64,000 nt of DNA from Thermodesulfatator autotrophicus (GTDB lineage: Bacteria > Desulfobacterota > Thermodesulfobacteria > Thermodesulfobacteriales > Thermodesulfatatoraceae), in NCBI RefSeq assembly GCF_001642325.1, contig NZ_LSFI01000001.1:22316-86315 (forward strand). The letters run 5' to 3'. The position numbers and the translations under genes are program-made. Below are positions 19,469 through 30,685 of the stretch, piece after piece (the stretch's first letter is position 1; each line of letters starts with the position of its first letter). The notes under the pieces were generated by a model. The model was not told the DNA's origin. It saw only the letters and a list, made by a program, of their open reading frames with translations, and did no database searches.

Positions 19469-20098
19469 ATGGCAGAGTTCAAAATTCCTGGCATAACAGT
19501 ATATAGGCTTGCCTTATACGCCCGTACCCTTGAAAAATTATTAGAAGAAGGTAGAGACCTTATCAGTTCCGAAGAACTGGCCAGGGAGTGCGGGGTAAAC
19601 TCCGCTCAATTGCGTAAAGATCTTTCTTATTTTGGCCAGTTTGGCGTAAGAGGGGTTGGCTATTCTATTCCCGGTCTTTTAAAGCATATACGCCGTATTT
19701 TGGGAACAGAAAGAGAATGGTTTATGGTGCTCATGGGGGCTGGCCACCTGGGTCAGGCCCTTCTTAACTATGAGTTTTTACCTAAACGCGGCTTTAAATT
19801 CGTGGCCGCTTTTGATGTAGATGAAGAAAAAATAGGCCGGGTTATCAACGATGTCTATATTTATCATGTTAATCAACTGAGTTGGGTTTTAAGAGAACAC
19901 CCTGCAGAGATAGGAGTTATTGCTACACCGGCTAGCGCGGCCCAAGAAGTAGCTGACCTTTTAATAGAAAACAAAATAAAAGGCATTCTTAATTTTGCTC
20001 CTGTACGCATAAAACACCCGCCTAACGTAGTAGTAGAAAACTCCGACCTTACCATACTATTTGATAAACTTGCCTTTTATCTCAAACGGCTGGACTAG
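19469..20098 (+). CDS. rex: Redox-sensing transcriptional repressor Rex
   Basis: Senses the NADH/NAD ratio and represses fermentative and respiratory genes when NADH is low. The 209-aa protein has the winged-helix domain with VNSAQLRKDLSYFGQFGVRG (about residues 46-65). The Rossmann domain follows with GAGHLGQALLNY (about 90-101) and the NADH-contacting FDVDEEKIG (about 112-120). The usual length is about 210 aa. A TTGACG/TAGAAA pair at 19433-19461 could be its promoter. No clear Rex operator was found next to it. Confidence 0.95.
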   Translation: MAEFKIPGITVYRLALYARTLEKLLEEGRDLISSEELARECGVNSAQLRKDLSYFGQFGVRGVGYSIPGLLKHIRRILGTEREWFMVLMGAGHLGQALLNYEFLPKRGFKFVAAFDVDEEKIGRVINDVYIYHVNQLSWVLREHPAEIGVIATPASAAQEVADLLIENKIKGILNFAPVRIKHPPNVVVENSDLTILFDKLAFYLKRLD

Positions 20099-20133
20099 TT
20101 TAATTTCCTCTTTATTCTTTAAACCAGAAGTAA

Positions 20134-22274
<2,141 letters not shown>

Positions 22275-22363
22275 TCAAAGAGTCTTACTTACTCTAATTT
22301 TTGCCTGTCCCTTTTCTGAGACCTATATTTTCTTTGAGAAGGGATAAGGAGGTAGCTATAGCT

Positions 22364-23149
22364 ATGAAAGAACTTTGTCGTTATAAAGACCCGGTGAAAA
22401 AACAGGAGCTTTGTTTGTCTGTATTCAAAGTAGATGAAATCTTAATACCGTCTTTTCAGCGGGATATCTCTGAGGGCCTTAAACGCAATCTAGAACTGGC
22501 TATAGAAAAACTGGGGTTTTTGCATCCCATCATAGTGGTGGAAGGTGAAGAGGGCTACTACGTAGTTGACGGCCGTCACCGCCTGGAAGCTCTAAAAGAG
22601 TTAGGTTATGAGGAAATTATTGGCATTATTGCTCCTAAGGAATTGGCCCTCCATATTCTGGAATTTAACACCGAGAAACCACCCAACGTAAAAGAAAAAT
22701 CAAAGCAGGCCTATCGCCTTTTTCAGGAATTTTTAGCCAAAGAGCCTCAAACCTTAGAATTTGACCTTATCAGTTTTTTCAAAGAGCCTTCGCTTATTAC
22801 CTTTGGTTTTGTTCTTGAAGAGGTTGAACCAAAGTTTCCGGCAAGTTTTTACGAGTCTTTTGTTTCTAAAATTGACCAGTTTTTGCACGAGCCTTTGGAA
22901 GAAGCAGCCCGGGAAAGACGCCGTCGGGCGGAAAAATTGGTAGAGCTAAATCACCAGGTTAATGAGACTTATGCCCGATTAGGCTTGACAAATGCCCTGC
23001 TTAAAGGAGAAATTGTCCGCAAAGCTGTACAACGGGCTTACGGAATAAGAGTTCGAAAAATTGATGATGACTTTTATGAAGCTATAGAAAAAATAAAAGA
23101 GGCCCTAGCCGAGATATCACCAGAAGATGTCGGTGGCCATGAAATATAG
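22364..23149 (+). CDS. ParB/sulfiredoxin-like domain protein
   Basis: A 261-aa protein. The N-terminal ParB-like domain (about residues 14-105) includes VDEILIPSFQRD, LGFLHPIIVVEGEEGYYVVD and the signature GRHRLEALKELGY. No partition helix-turn-helix is evident; the C-terminal half (about 150-261) is helical and charged and unlike chromosomal ParB. Role unknown: it may be a regulator or nucleotide-binding protein. Start chosen at 22364 because AGGAGG lies 11 bases upstream; the frame is open for 21 more codons. It is followed by the Memo-like gene with a 23-bp overlap. Confidence 0.75.
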   Translation: MKELCRYKDPVKKQELCLSVFKVDEILIPSFQRDISEGLKRNLELAIEKLGFLHPIIVVEGEEGYYVVDGRHRLEALKELGYEEIIGIIAPKELALHILEFNTEKPPNVKEKSKQAYRLFQEFLAKEPQTLEFDLISFFKEPSLITFGFVLEEVEPKFPASFYESFVSKIDQFLHEPLEEAARERRRRAEKLVELNHQVNETYARLGLTNALLKGEIVRKAVQRAYGIRVRKIDDDFYEAIEKIKEALAEISPEDVGGHEI

Positions 23150-24317
23150 CCCTGATTTTCGTCCCAAACTAAGAGCCGTTGATATAATTCCGTTTAACTG
23201 GCAAGGAAAAGAAGCCTTCCTTTTGCGAGACCCTCTGGCTTATAGTGAAAACCCTTTAATAGTTCCCAAAGAAATGGCTTCTCTTTTGTTAGCCCTTGAT
23301 GGAAAGCACTCGTTAAGGGATATTCAGGTTATCCTTACCCGACAGCTTGGTCGTTTAGTAATGCTTGAAGAGATTGAAAATTTTTTGGCCACTCTTGAAA
23401 AGCATCTTTTCCTGGAAACGGATTACTTTATTGATAAAAAGCGGAAACTTGAAAGAAATTTTAGCCAGGCGGTGGTAAGGCCTTCTTCTCACGCTGGCCA
23501 GGCCTATCCCAGAGAAGCAGAAGAGCTAAAAGTTTTTCTGAACCAGATTTTAAGCCTCTGGCCAAAGCGCAGCGATTATTTCCCGCGGATAATAATTGCC
23601 CCTCATATTGACTTACAGGCCGGTGCTAGAACTTTTGCCGCTGCTTACCAGGGGCTTTCCTGGCCAAAAGGAGCCAGGGTTATTGTCTTAGGCACAGGCC
23701 ATTTTTTAGAGACACCCTTTTCCCTGGCTTACAAAGACTTTGAAACCCCTCTTGGGCTGGTAAAATATGACCGGGAATTTGTAACAGAGCTCAGCCAGAG
23801 GGTAGATGGGGACTTGCGCGGCCATGAATGGGCGCACAAAAGTGAACATTCCATTGATTTTCAGGTGATTTTTCTAAAGTATTTGTTAGAAGACTTTTGG
23901 CTGGTGCCTATTCTGGTAGCTAACCCTCAGGGCCAGCAACAGGTCTTTAAAAAACTGGTCAAGGCCCTAAGGCCTTTGATTGATGAAAATATCTACGTGG
24001 TAGCAGGGGTTGATTTTTGCCATTTGGGTTTGCGTTATGGAGACCCTACTCCTGCCTCTGAAAAAGAAAAACAAAAGGCTAAAGAGTTTGACTTTAAGCT
24101 TTTACAAAAGGTCCTGGCCTTTGATGCCAATGGGATTTATGAAATGCTTGAAAGAGATGATTATTACAAGGTCTGCGGCTTTGGCCCTCTTTATCTTTTA
24201 AGCCTTATTTTTGAAGGAGAGAGATTATCAGGAAGAATCCTTCACCAGGAAGCAGTAGATTTTGGCGAAGGGTCAATTGTTTCTCTTTCGGCGGCTGCTT
24301 TTTTTGACAAAAAATGA
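23127..24317 (+). CDS. Memo-family protein (AmmeMemoRadiSam system protein B-like)
   Basis: A 396-aa protein. Residues about 1-115 are an extra N-terminal domain (LRDPLAYSENPLIVPKE...), and about 116-396 a Memo domain. The conserved metal-site pattern is seen as IIAPHIDLQAGA (near residue 157), GTGHF (near 191) and VAGVDFCHLG near 292, with HKSEHSIDFQVIFL near 240. Memo domains resemble non-heme iron dioxygenases and in prokaryotes often accompany an AmmeRA and a radical SAM protein, which are not adjacent here. The start could also be the ATG at 23139. It precedes hdrC/hdrB-like genes and may form a unit with them. Confidence 0.82.
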   Translation: MSVAMKYSPDFRPKLRAVDIIPFNWQGKEAFLLRDPLAYSENPLIVPKEMASLLLALDGKHSLRDIQVILTRQLGRLVMLEEIENFLATLEKHLFLETDYFIDKKRKLERNFSQAVVRPSSHAGQAYPREAEELKVFLNQILSLWPKRSDYFPRIIIAPHIDLQAGARTFAAAYQGLSWPKGARVIVLGTGHFLETPFSLAYKDFETPLGLVKYDREFVTELSQRVDGDLRGHEWAHKSEHSIDFQVIFLKYLLEDFWLVPILVANPQGQQQVFKKLVKALRPLIDENIYVVAGVDFCHLGLRYGDPTPASEKEKQKAKEFDFKLLQKVLAFDANGIYEMLERDDYYKVCGFGPLYLLSLIFEGERLSGRILHQEAVDFGEGSIVSLSAAAFFDKK

Positions 24318-24329
24318 TATAAGGTTTTT

Positions 24330-24827
24330 ATGGAGAAAATAGCTGAACGGGATTTTTCGTTTTGTCTTACCTGCCAAACCTGCACTAACGGTTGCCCCTG
24401 TGTTTCTCTTATGGATTATCTTCCCCACCAATTAATGCGCCTTTTACAATGGGAAAAGTTTGAAGAGGCCTTAAATAGCAAGGCCATCTGGGTTTGTGTG
24501 GGTTGTAACGCCTGTACTCAGGCCTGCCCAATGGGTATAGAAATACCCGAAATTTTTGACATTTTGAGGCAGGAAGCCATAAAGGCCGGGCTGGTAGCGG
24601 AAAAGGGCATTTATGAATTTCACCGGCAAATGTTATTATCTTTAAAGCGCCACGGCCGGGTTAATGAATTTGAACTTACTCTGGCTTATAAATTAAAGGA
24701 GCGCCGCTTTTTTGAAGATGTAAGGCTGGGCTTGAAAATGTTTGCTAAAGCAAAGATAAAGCTAAAACCAGTTCGCCTAAAAGGGCGTAAACAAATCAGG
24801 GCTTTTTTTGAAAAATGTCCTCTGTAG
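24330..24827 (+). CDS. HdrC-like 4Fe-4S protein
   Basis: A 165-aa protein with two ferredoxin-type cluster motifs: CLTCQTCTNGCPC (about residues 12-24) and CVGCNACTQACPMGIEIP (about 52-69). It closely matches subunit C of heterodisulfide reductase, which passes electrons to the HdrB active site. hdrB-like follows with a 13-bp overlap. No hdrA is present, so the partner flavoprotein or membrane donor must be elsewhere. In sulfate reducers such Hdr-like units serve redox reactions of unknown thiol/disulfide pairs rather than CoM-CoB. Confidence 0.87.
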   Translation: MEKIAERDFSFCLTCQTCTNGCPCVSLMDYLPHQLMRLLQWEKFEEALNSKAIWVCVGCNACTQACPMGIEIPEIFDILRQEAIKAGLVAEKGIYEFHRQMLLSLKRHGRVNEFELTLAYKLKERRFFEDVRLGLKMFAKAKIKLKPVRLKGRKQIRAFFEKCPL

Positions 24828-25642
24828 CCACGTTTGCCTATTATCCTGGGTGTTCACTTGAAGGCCTGGCGGCTGAAGCCGAAGAAGCTTTTCTTAAAAT
24901 TGCAGCTTACTGGGAAATTGAGCTGGTAGAAATTCCTGATTGGAATTGCTGCGGTAGCTCTTCGGCCCATAGCCTTTGCGGTGAATTAGCTCGTAATTTG
25001 ACCTGGCGAGTGCTTGCCTCTTTACCAGACAATGTTTCTCAGGTGCTTACCTTATGCCCCAGCTGCTTTGACCGCCTGAGAGTAGGGCTTTTTGAAGCCA
25101 GAAAAAGTCCAGAAGATTTTTCTAATCTTTTTGACCAAAAGCCCAATCCTTCCTGGGATATAAGGCATTTCGTAAAAGTTTTAGCAGATTTTCCCTGGAA
25201 AAAAATAAAAGGAAAACCCCTTTCAGGCTTGCGTATAGCCCCTTATTATGGCTGCTTGCTTTACGGGCCAGCAAAGCTTCCGCCTCCCATGGAAGATGGC
25301 CTTATGGAAAAAATGCTCACAGCCTTAGGGGCAGAGGTTATTCCCTGGCGCTACGTTAAACAATGCTGTGGAACTTATCTTTCGGTAGCCAAACCAGATT
25401 TTGTTTCAGGGATTGTACGGCGTATGATGATGGAGGCTCAAAGAATTCAGGTAGATTGCCTGGTTACCCATTGCGTCATGTGTCAGATGAACCTTGAGAT
25501 GCGAGCTCCAGCCCAAATAGACCTACCAGTTTTTCATTTAAGTGAACTGCTTGCCCTGGGTTTAGGGCAAGCCCGTATTAACTGGTTTAAAAAACACCTT
25601 CTAGACCCTTTGCCCCTTCTTCTCAAAAAAGGTCTTTTATAG
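24815..25642 (+). CDS. HdrB-like CCG-domain protein
   Basis: A 275-aa protein with two cysteine-rich CCG domains of the heterodisulfide reductase subunit B type. The first has YYPGCSLEG (about residues 8-16), WNCCGSSS (about 45-52) and LCPSCFD near 88-94. The second has YYGCLLYG near 148-155, KQCCGTYLS near 186-194 and THCVMCQMN near 222-230. Both cluster-binding sets look complete, so it can probably hold two noncubane [4Fe-4S] clusters and reduce disulfides. It ends with LptD encoded next, unrelated in function. Confidence 0.87.
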   Translation: MSSVATFAYYPGCSLEGLAAEAEEAFLKIAAYWEIELVEIPDWNCCGSSSAHSLCGELARNLTWRVLASLPDNVSQVLTLCPSCFDRLRVGLFEARKSPEDFSNLFDQKPNPSWDIRHFVKVLADFPWKKIKGKPLSGLRIAPYYGCLLYGPAKLPPPMEDGLMEKMLTALGAEVIPWRYVKQCCGTYLSVAKPDFVSGIVRRMMMEAQRIQVDCLVTHCVMCQMNLEMRAPAQIDLPVFHLSELLALGLGQARINWFKKHLLDPLPLLLKKGLL

Positions 25643-25702
25643 AGTCTTTTTTTTCTTTGAAAACTGAGCTAAAAAACCAGAAAGCTTTTCAAATTTCTGG
25701 CT

Positions 25703-27862
25703 ATGAAAAAGTTCTTGGCTTGTCTTATTTTGCTTTTTTGGCCTATCTCAGGTTGGGCCGCCAACAAGTGGCATATCACGGCGGACACCCTTATCTTTTT
25801 AAAAGAAAAAAAACAGCTCATAGCTCAGGGCAATGTAATTGTAAAAGACTCTAGAATCACAGTTTATTGTTCCCGCCTGATTTATGAGCTTCCTTCAAAA
25901 ATAGCCACCCTTTTTGGCCCTATAACCATTAAAACAGATAGCGATACCATAAAGAGTTCTTACGGCTGGTTAAACCTTGAAAGCTATAAGGGAGAATTTA
26001 AAGATGTTCATCTTTACCTAGCCCCAGGCAGGGTAAAGGCTCTGGCCTTTGAAATGACAAAAGTCCAAATATTAGCTAAAAAAATAAAGGTTTTGGGCCA
26101 GGAAAATTATCTTGCCCAAAAAACAATAATAACCACCTGTGATATTTGTGAGCATAAAAAGTGCTCCCCAGACTGGAGTTTTAGGGCCAGGAAACTCAAA
26201 GTATCGCCAACAGGGCGAGCTTCAGCCAGAGATATAACCTTCAATGTTAAGAAACTTCCCCTTTTTTACAGCCCTTATTTGAGCATAGGGGTAAAAACTA
26301 AACGGCACAGCGGTTTTTTGCTTCCTCGTTTGGTGCAAGGTTCACGGGAAGGTTTCGGCCTTGAAATCCCTTATTTTTGGGCGATAAACGACAGTTTGGA
26401 CCTGACATTTTATTCTTTTTATACGGGAAAAAGAGGTTTTATGGCCGGCCTTGAAGGCAATTATGCTCTTACTTCTAAAAGTTTTGGTACTTTCAGGGCA
26501 AGGTACATTAAAGATCGCCTCAAAGACGATGACTATAACTCTGATGGAATTATTCGGGACAATGAAAACCGCTACTGGATAACCGGAAAGTTCGACCAGG
26601 AGATAGCTCGCGGCTGGCCTTTAAGGCTTGATATAGACATTTTATCTGACAAAGATTTCCTTTACGAATTTTTAGGTGGGCCACTTGGTTTTGACCAGAG
26701 CCATTCCTCTTATTTAAACCGTTTTGGCCGGGGGCTTGATGAAAAAAATAGCTTCTACCGCACCAATAGACTCTGGTTAACCCACCCCTTCGGCCATTAC
26801 TTTTTCCAGGCAAGCTCTACTTACTACGATAGTTCCCTTCCAGATAGGCAGGAAAAAATTCTTAACCCCTTACTGCGTGTGGATTTTTCACGTTTAACTG
26901 CCCCGTTTTTGGGGCCTTTAAATTTCTCTTTAAGAGAAAACTATGTTTACTGGTGGCGAGAAGAAGATTTTCGGGGGCACCGGCTTGATTTAACCCCGGA
27001 GATAAGCCTTAGTCCTTCGTTCTGGAAACCTTTAGACTTAAGAATAGCGTACCGCCTGATACATACGTCTTACCTGGTGGACTGGCAGGACGAACGCCAG
27101 GAAGAGTATCTGGAAAGAACCATCCAGGAACTTGAGGTCCAAACCGGATTAAATATTAGCCGCATTTACTCTTTTAACCGCTTTGGAGTGATAGGGTTTA
27201 AACATGTATTGAGGCCCCAGATAGCTTATCTTTATCGGCCACATACAAAACAGGATGACCTGCCCACTTTTACCGCTGAGGACCGGCTACCCAAAATGAA
27301 TGTTTTAAATTACGGCTTACTACAGTTCGTAACTGCTAAAGAAAAAACTTCTGAGGGAAATATTCGCTATTCTGACTGGGTACGAATCTGGATACACCAG
27401 AGCTTTGATTTTGAGGAAGCTACCAGGGAATTGGAAGGCCCTGATGATAAACGCCGCCCTTTTTCCAATCTTTTTGCTGAAGGAGAAATAAACTTACTAA
27501 AGCAAATTTATATACGGGCCAGTACTTCTTATAACTTTTACGGCCTGGGATGGGCTACAGCCAATCTTTCGGCCGACCTGCGCAATCAAAAAGGTGAAAA
27601 CATAGGTTTTGATTACCGCTGGGATAAAGTCAGGCAAATCAAACAAATAAATTTACGTTTACGCAAAAACGTTTATCGCGGTTTCTGGTTTGCGTATAGT
27701 GCCAATTATAGCTTAAAAGAAAAAGAGCTATCGTCTTCTTCTATGGCTTTTGAATACCGCAGCAAATGTTGGTGGGCTGTTGTTAGAGTATATTACAATC
27801 CAGATGAAACGCGTTACTCTTTTTATATAAACCTGGTGGGCATAGGTGGCTGGGGACGCTAA
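25703..27862 (+). CDS. lptD: LPS-assembly protein LptD
   Basis: Outer-membrane beta-barrel that inserts lipopolysaccharide into the outer leaflet. The 719-aa protein has a signal peptide (residues 1-19, ending SGWAA) and a periplasmic OstA-like domain (about 20-190, WHITADTLIFLKEKKQLIAQ and GNVIVKD). A barrel with many alternating aromatic strands follows (about 195-719, for example LLPRLVQGSREGFGLEIPYF). Shorter than E. coli LptD (784 aa) but normal for deltaproteobacterial types. No good ribosome site precedes the ATG. Together with kdsB it confirms an LPS outer membrane. Confidence 0.92.
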   Translation: MKKFLACLILLFWPISGWAANKWHITADTLIFLKEKKQLIAQGNVIVKDSRITVYCSRLIYELPSKIATLFGPITIKTDSDTIKSSYGWLNLESYKGEFKDVHLYLAPGRVKALAFEMTKVQILAKKIKVLGQENYLAQKTIITTCDICEHKKCSPDWSFRARKLKVSPTGRASARDITFNVKKLPLFYSPYLSIGVKTKRHSGFLLPRLVQGSREGFGLEIPYFWAINDSLDLTFYSFYTGKRGFMAGLEGNYALTSKSFGTFRARYIKDRLKDDDYNSDGIIRDNENRYWITGKFDQEIARGWPLRLDIDILSDKDFLYEFLGGPLGFDQSHSSYLNRFGRGLDEKNSFYRTNRLWLTHPFGHYFFQASSTYYDSSLPDRQEKILNPLLRVDFSRLTAPFLGPLNFSLRENYVYWWREEDFRGHRLDLTPEISLSPSFWKPLDLRIAYRLIHTSYLVDWQDERQEEYLERTIQELEVQTGLNISRIYSFNRFGVIGFKHVLRPQIAYLYRPHTKQDDLPTFTAEDRLPKMNVLNYGLLQFVTAKEKTSEGNIRYSDWVRIWIHQSFDFEEATRELEGPDDKRRPFSNLFAEGEINLLKQIYIRASTSYNFYGLGWATANLSADLRNQKGENIGFDYRWDKVRQIKQINLRLRKNVYRGFWFAYSANYSLKEKELSSSSMAFEYRSKCWWAVVRVYYNPDETRYSFYINLVGIGGWGR

Positions 27863-27879
27863 AACAGGTATCCCATTTT

Positions 27880-28350
27880 CTAAAAGTCTTCCTGGCTAAG
27901 CTTTAATATTAAGGCTTCTTCGTCACATTCTGGAAATTTAGGACATTTTACACAATCGGCCCAAACCTTGTGGGGAAGTTCTGTCTTTTCAATATCTTTG
28001 AAACCCAGTTTGCGAAAAAAAGCAGGGGCATTAGTTAAAACAAAGACTTTAGGCACTCCCAATGTCCTGGCCTCGTCCAAACAGGCCTTAACCAGGTTAA
28101 TACCCACGCCTTCACCTTGATACTCTTCGCTTACCACCAGTGAGCGAATCTCCGCCAGGTCTTCCCAGCAAATATGCAGGGCGCAGGCTCCAGCCACTAA
28201 ATCTTTTCTTTCTGGAACAAAGACAAAAAATTCCCGTATGTTTTCGTAGATTTCCGCTAAAGGCCTGGGAATAACCTGGCCGGTCTTAGAGAAATGAGTT
28301 ATCAGGCGATGTATATCCCTGGCGTCCTGTAAACGCGCTTTTCTAATCAT
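27880..28350 (-). CDS. GNAT N-acetyltransferase, short ArgA-like
   Basis: A 156-aa acetyltransferase with the GNAT acetyl-CoA motif IRSLVVSEEYQGEGVGINLVKACLDEAR (residues about 67-94) and NAPAFFRKLGF near 107-117. The C-terminal CVKCPKFPECDEEAL (about 132-146) carries three cysteines and is typical of stand-alone N-acetylglutamate synthases. It likely acetylates glutamate for arginine synthesis, but an ArgJ able to do the same is encoded at 54.6 kb. It overlaps the SPOR gene by 4 bp and belongs to the argS operon. Confidence 0.8.
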   Translation of the reverse strand: MIRKARLQDARDIHRLITHFSKTGQVIPRPLAEIYENIREFFVFVPERKDLVAGACALHICWEDLAEIRSLVVSEEYQGEGVGINLVKACLDEARTLGVPKVFVLTNAPAFFRKLGFKDIEKTELPHKVWADCVKCPKFPECDEEALILKLSQEDF

Positions 28351-29018
28351 GAGTTACTTATTTTTTGAATGTAATAACTTTTCAGCTTTTCTTTGGCTTT
28401 TATCTTTTCTCCAAAGACCTTTGCTTCCTGGAGAGAGGCAAAACGCCCTACATAAACCCTGTACCAGGTGCCTTTTTGGGGAAGTGTTACCTTTTTAATG
28501 GTGACGTTATAGCCCTTATCCCGCAAATAAGAAGCAAACTTTTCGGCATCAGCGCGACTACGTAACGAGGCCACCTGTACCGCATAAAAAGTTTTTGGCT
28601 TTTGTTTTGGCGGTTTAACCGTTTCTTGCTTTTTAGGTGAAACCTTGGTTTTTGCTGAGCTTTCTTTAGTTGCTGGTTTAGGTATAGCCGGGGTGGCTGT
28701 TATAGCTTTTTCAGGTTCTGTTTTTTCTGGCATTCGGGGAACTGGTTTAGGGCTTTCAGGAGAAGGTTCTTTAACCAGTGGCGGAGGTTTTACTTCTTCA
28801 AACACTGGTGGAGGTTCTATCTTTTTGTGAGAAAGGGCTTTCTCGCTCACGGGAGCCCCAAGTGAGTGCACCTTGGTAGAAACCACCTTTTGGCCAAAAT
28901 AAAAGCCCAGCACAAACATCCACACCAGCAGACAAATCAAAAGGCCAAAAGAAAATATTAAACCCGGCCAGCCTAACTGGAATTGAAACCTTTTTTTCTT
29001 AGCAGTTTTCTTAGCCAT
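28347..29018 (-). CDS. SPOR-domain membrane protein
   Basis: A 223-aa inner-membrane protein. It has a short basic cytoplasmic tail, a single transmembrane helix (about residues 17-39), a Pro/Lys/Glu-rich periplasmic linker (about 60-140), and a C-terminal SPOR domain (about 145-223). The SPOR domain has FYAVQVASLRSRADAEKFAS and WYRVYVGRFASLQEAKVFGE. SPOR domains bind denuded peptidoglycan at division sites, so an FtsN/DedD-like role is likely. It lies directly after argS with a 1-bp overlap, a placement seen in related genomes. Confidence 0.9.
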   Translation of the reverse strand: MAKKTAKKKRFQFQLGWPGLIFSFGLLICLLVWMFVLGFYFGQKVVSTKVHSLGAPVSEKALSHKKIEPPPVFEEVKPPPLVKEPSPESPKPVPRMPEKTEPEKAITATPAIPKPATKESSAKTKVSPKKQETVKPPKQKPKTFYAVQVASLRSRADAEKFASYLRDKGYNVTIKKVTLPQKGTWYRVYVGRFASLQEAKVFGEKIKAKEKLKSYYIQKISNS

Positions 29019-30685
29019 TACATCCTCTCTGGGGCACTGACACCTAAAAGATTTAATCCTGTTTTAAGGACTTGTTTTACCGCTTTGGCCAGTACCAGTC
29101 TAGCCCTGGTGTAAGCCAAATCTTCACTTAAAAAGCGGTATTTAGTGTAATAGTCATGGAGGGCTGTAGCTAAATCCAGGAGATAAAAGGTCAACAAGTG
29201 AGGTTCAAATTTAGTAGCGGCAGCTTCTATGGTGTCAGGGAAATAATCAAGCAATTTAAGAATAGCAAAGTCTTCAGGATATTTTAGGAGGCTTAGGTCA
29301 ACTTCGTTGGCCTTGGGAGGGGTTATACCAGCCTCTTCAGCTTTGCGGAAAAGGCTTGCCAGCCGGGCATGGGCATATTGCACGTAATAAACCGGGTTTT
29401 CACGGCTTTGCTTTTTGGCAAGCTCTACATCAAAGTCAAGAGGGGAGTCTGCCCGGCGGGTAAGAAAGATAAAACGTGTGGCGTCTTTCCCTACTTCGTT
29501 TATCAATTCCCGCAGGGTAACAAACTCTCCCGCCCGGGTGGACATGCTTTTCAGTCTGCCACCTTCAAGCAGATTCACCATTTGAATGAGAATGACCTTA
29601 AACTGTTCTTCTTTAAGGCCAAAAGCCTTGATAACAGCTTTCATGCGAGGGACGTAGCCGTGATGGTCTGCTCCCCAGAGGTCAACAACTTCGTCAAAGC
29701 CTCGCACCAAAAACTTGTGATAATGGTAGGCAATATCCGCTGCAAAATAAGTAGGCTCGCCACTTGCTCTGATAACTACGCGGTCTTTTTCGTCACCGAA
29801 TTCAGAGGCCTTAAACCAGATGGCCCCGTCTTTTTCGTAAAGAAGCCCCTTTTCCCTGAGAAAAGAAAGGGCCTTTTCAATATAGGTTTCCTCATGAAGG
29901 ATTTTTTCAGAAAACCATACGTCGTAAGTTACACCAAAGTCTTCCAGGTCTTTTTTTATGCCATCAAGTATTTCTTTTACGGCAAATTCTTTGGCAAGAT
30001 TTATGGCTTCTTCTTCAGGAAGATTAAAAAAATCGGGCTTTGTTTCAAGAAGGGCCCGGGCTATGTCTTTTATATACTCGCCGCGGTAGTGGTCTTCAGG
30101 AAAATCTATATTTTCTCCCTTAAGCTCTTTGGCGCGCAAATAGACAGACCGGCCGAGTATCTGCATCTGCCGGCCTACGTCGTTTATGTAATATTCTTTT
30201 TGCACGTTAAACCCGGCCATGGCCAGAATGCGGGCCAGAGTATCACCTACCGCTGCTCCGCGTCCATGTCCAATGTGTAAAGGCCCGGTAGGATTGGCAG
30301 AAACGAATTCCAACTGTATTTGACGCTGGGCGCCAAGTTCAAGAGCGCCATAGTTTTCACCAGCCTTTTCTATTTCCAGGGGGACCCTTTGCCAGTACTT
30401 TTTGGCAATAAAAAAATTGATAAAACCCGGGCCAGCTATTTCTACTTTTTCAAAAAGGTCCTGACGAAAGGCAAGCCTTTCGGCAAACCAGGCCGCAAGT
30501 TCACGCGGATTTTTTTTGGCCTGGCCGGCCAAGCTCAAGGCTATATTGGTGGCATAATCACCGTGGGCCTCGTTTTTAGGGGGTTCTACCTGAAAGCGTT
30601 TTTTTACCTGTTCAGGTAAAATACCTTCTTTCTGGGCCTCTTCACAAAGTTTTTCAAGCTCTTGGTAGATTATTTTGGCTATCAT
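29018..30685 (-). CDS. argS: Arginyl-tRNA synthetase
   Basis: Class I synthetase charging tRNA-Arg. The 555-aa protein has an N-terminal Add1 domain (about residues 1-110) and the HIGH motif in SANPTGPLHIGHGRGAA (about 129-145). The KMSKS-like element is LKSMSTRAG (about 373-381), with the first Lys missing as in most ArgRS. A DALR anticodon-binding domain follows (about 435-555). It heads a coupled set with the SPOR and acetyltransferase genes. Its start overlaps the upstream small gene by 4 bp. Confidence 0.97.
   Translation of the reverse strand: MIAKIIYQELEKLCEEAQKEGILPEQVKKRFQVEPPKNEAHGDYATNIALSLAGQAKKNPRELAAWFAERLAFRQDLFEKVEIAGPGFINFFIAKKYWQRVPLEIEKAGENYGALELGAQRQIQLEFVSANPTGPLHIGHGRGAAVGDTLARILAMAGFNVQKEYYINDVGRQMQILGRSVYLRAKELKGENIDFPEDHYRGEYIKDIARALLETKPDFFNLPEEEAINLAKEFAVKEILDGIKKDLEDFGVTYDVWFSEKILHEETYIEKALSFLREKGLLYEKDGAIWFKASEFGDEKDRVVIRASGEPTYFAADIAYHYHKFLVRGFDEVVDLWGADHHGYVPRMKAVIKAFGLKEEQFKVILIQMVNLLEGGRLKSMSTRAGEFVTLRELINEVGKDATRFIFLTRRADSPLDFDVELAKKQSRENPVYYVQYAHARLASLFRKAEEAGITPPKANEVDLSLLKYPEDFAILKLLDYFPDTIEAAATKFEPHLLTFYLLDLATALHDYYTKYRFLSEDLAYTRARLVLAKAVKQVLKTGLNLLGVSAPERM

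Noticed and set aside
25657..25854. Open frame of 65 codons before and inside lptD
   Set aside because: It is out of frame with, and overlaps, the lptD signal-peptide region; lptD is the convincing gene.
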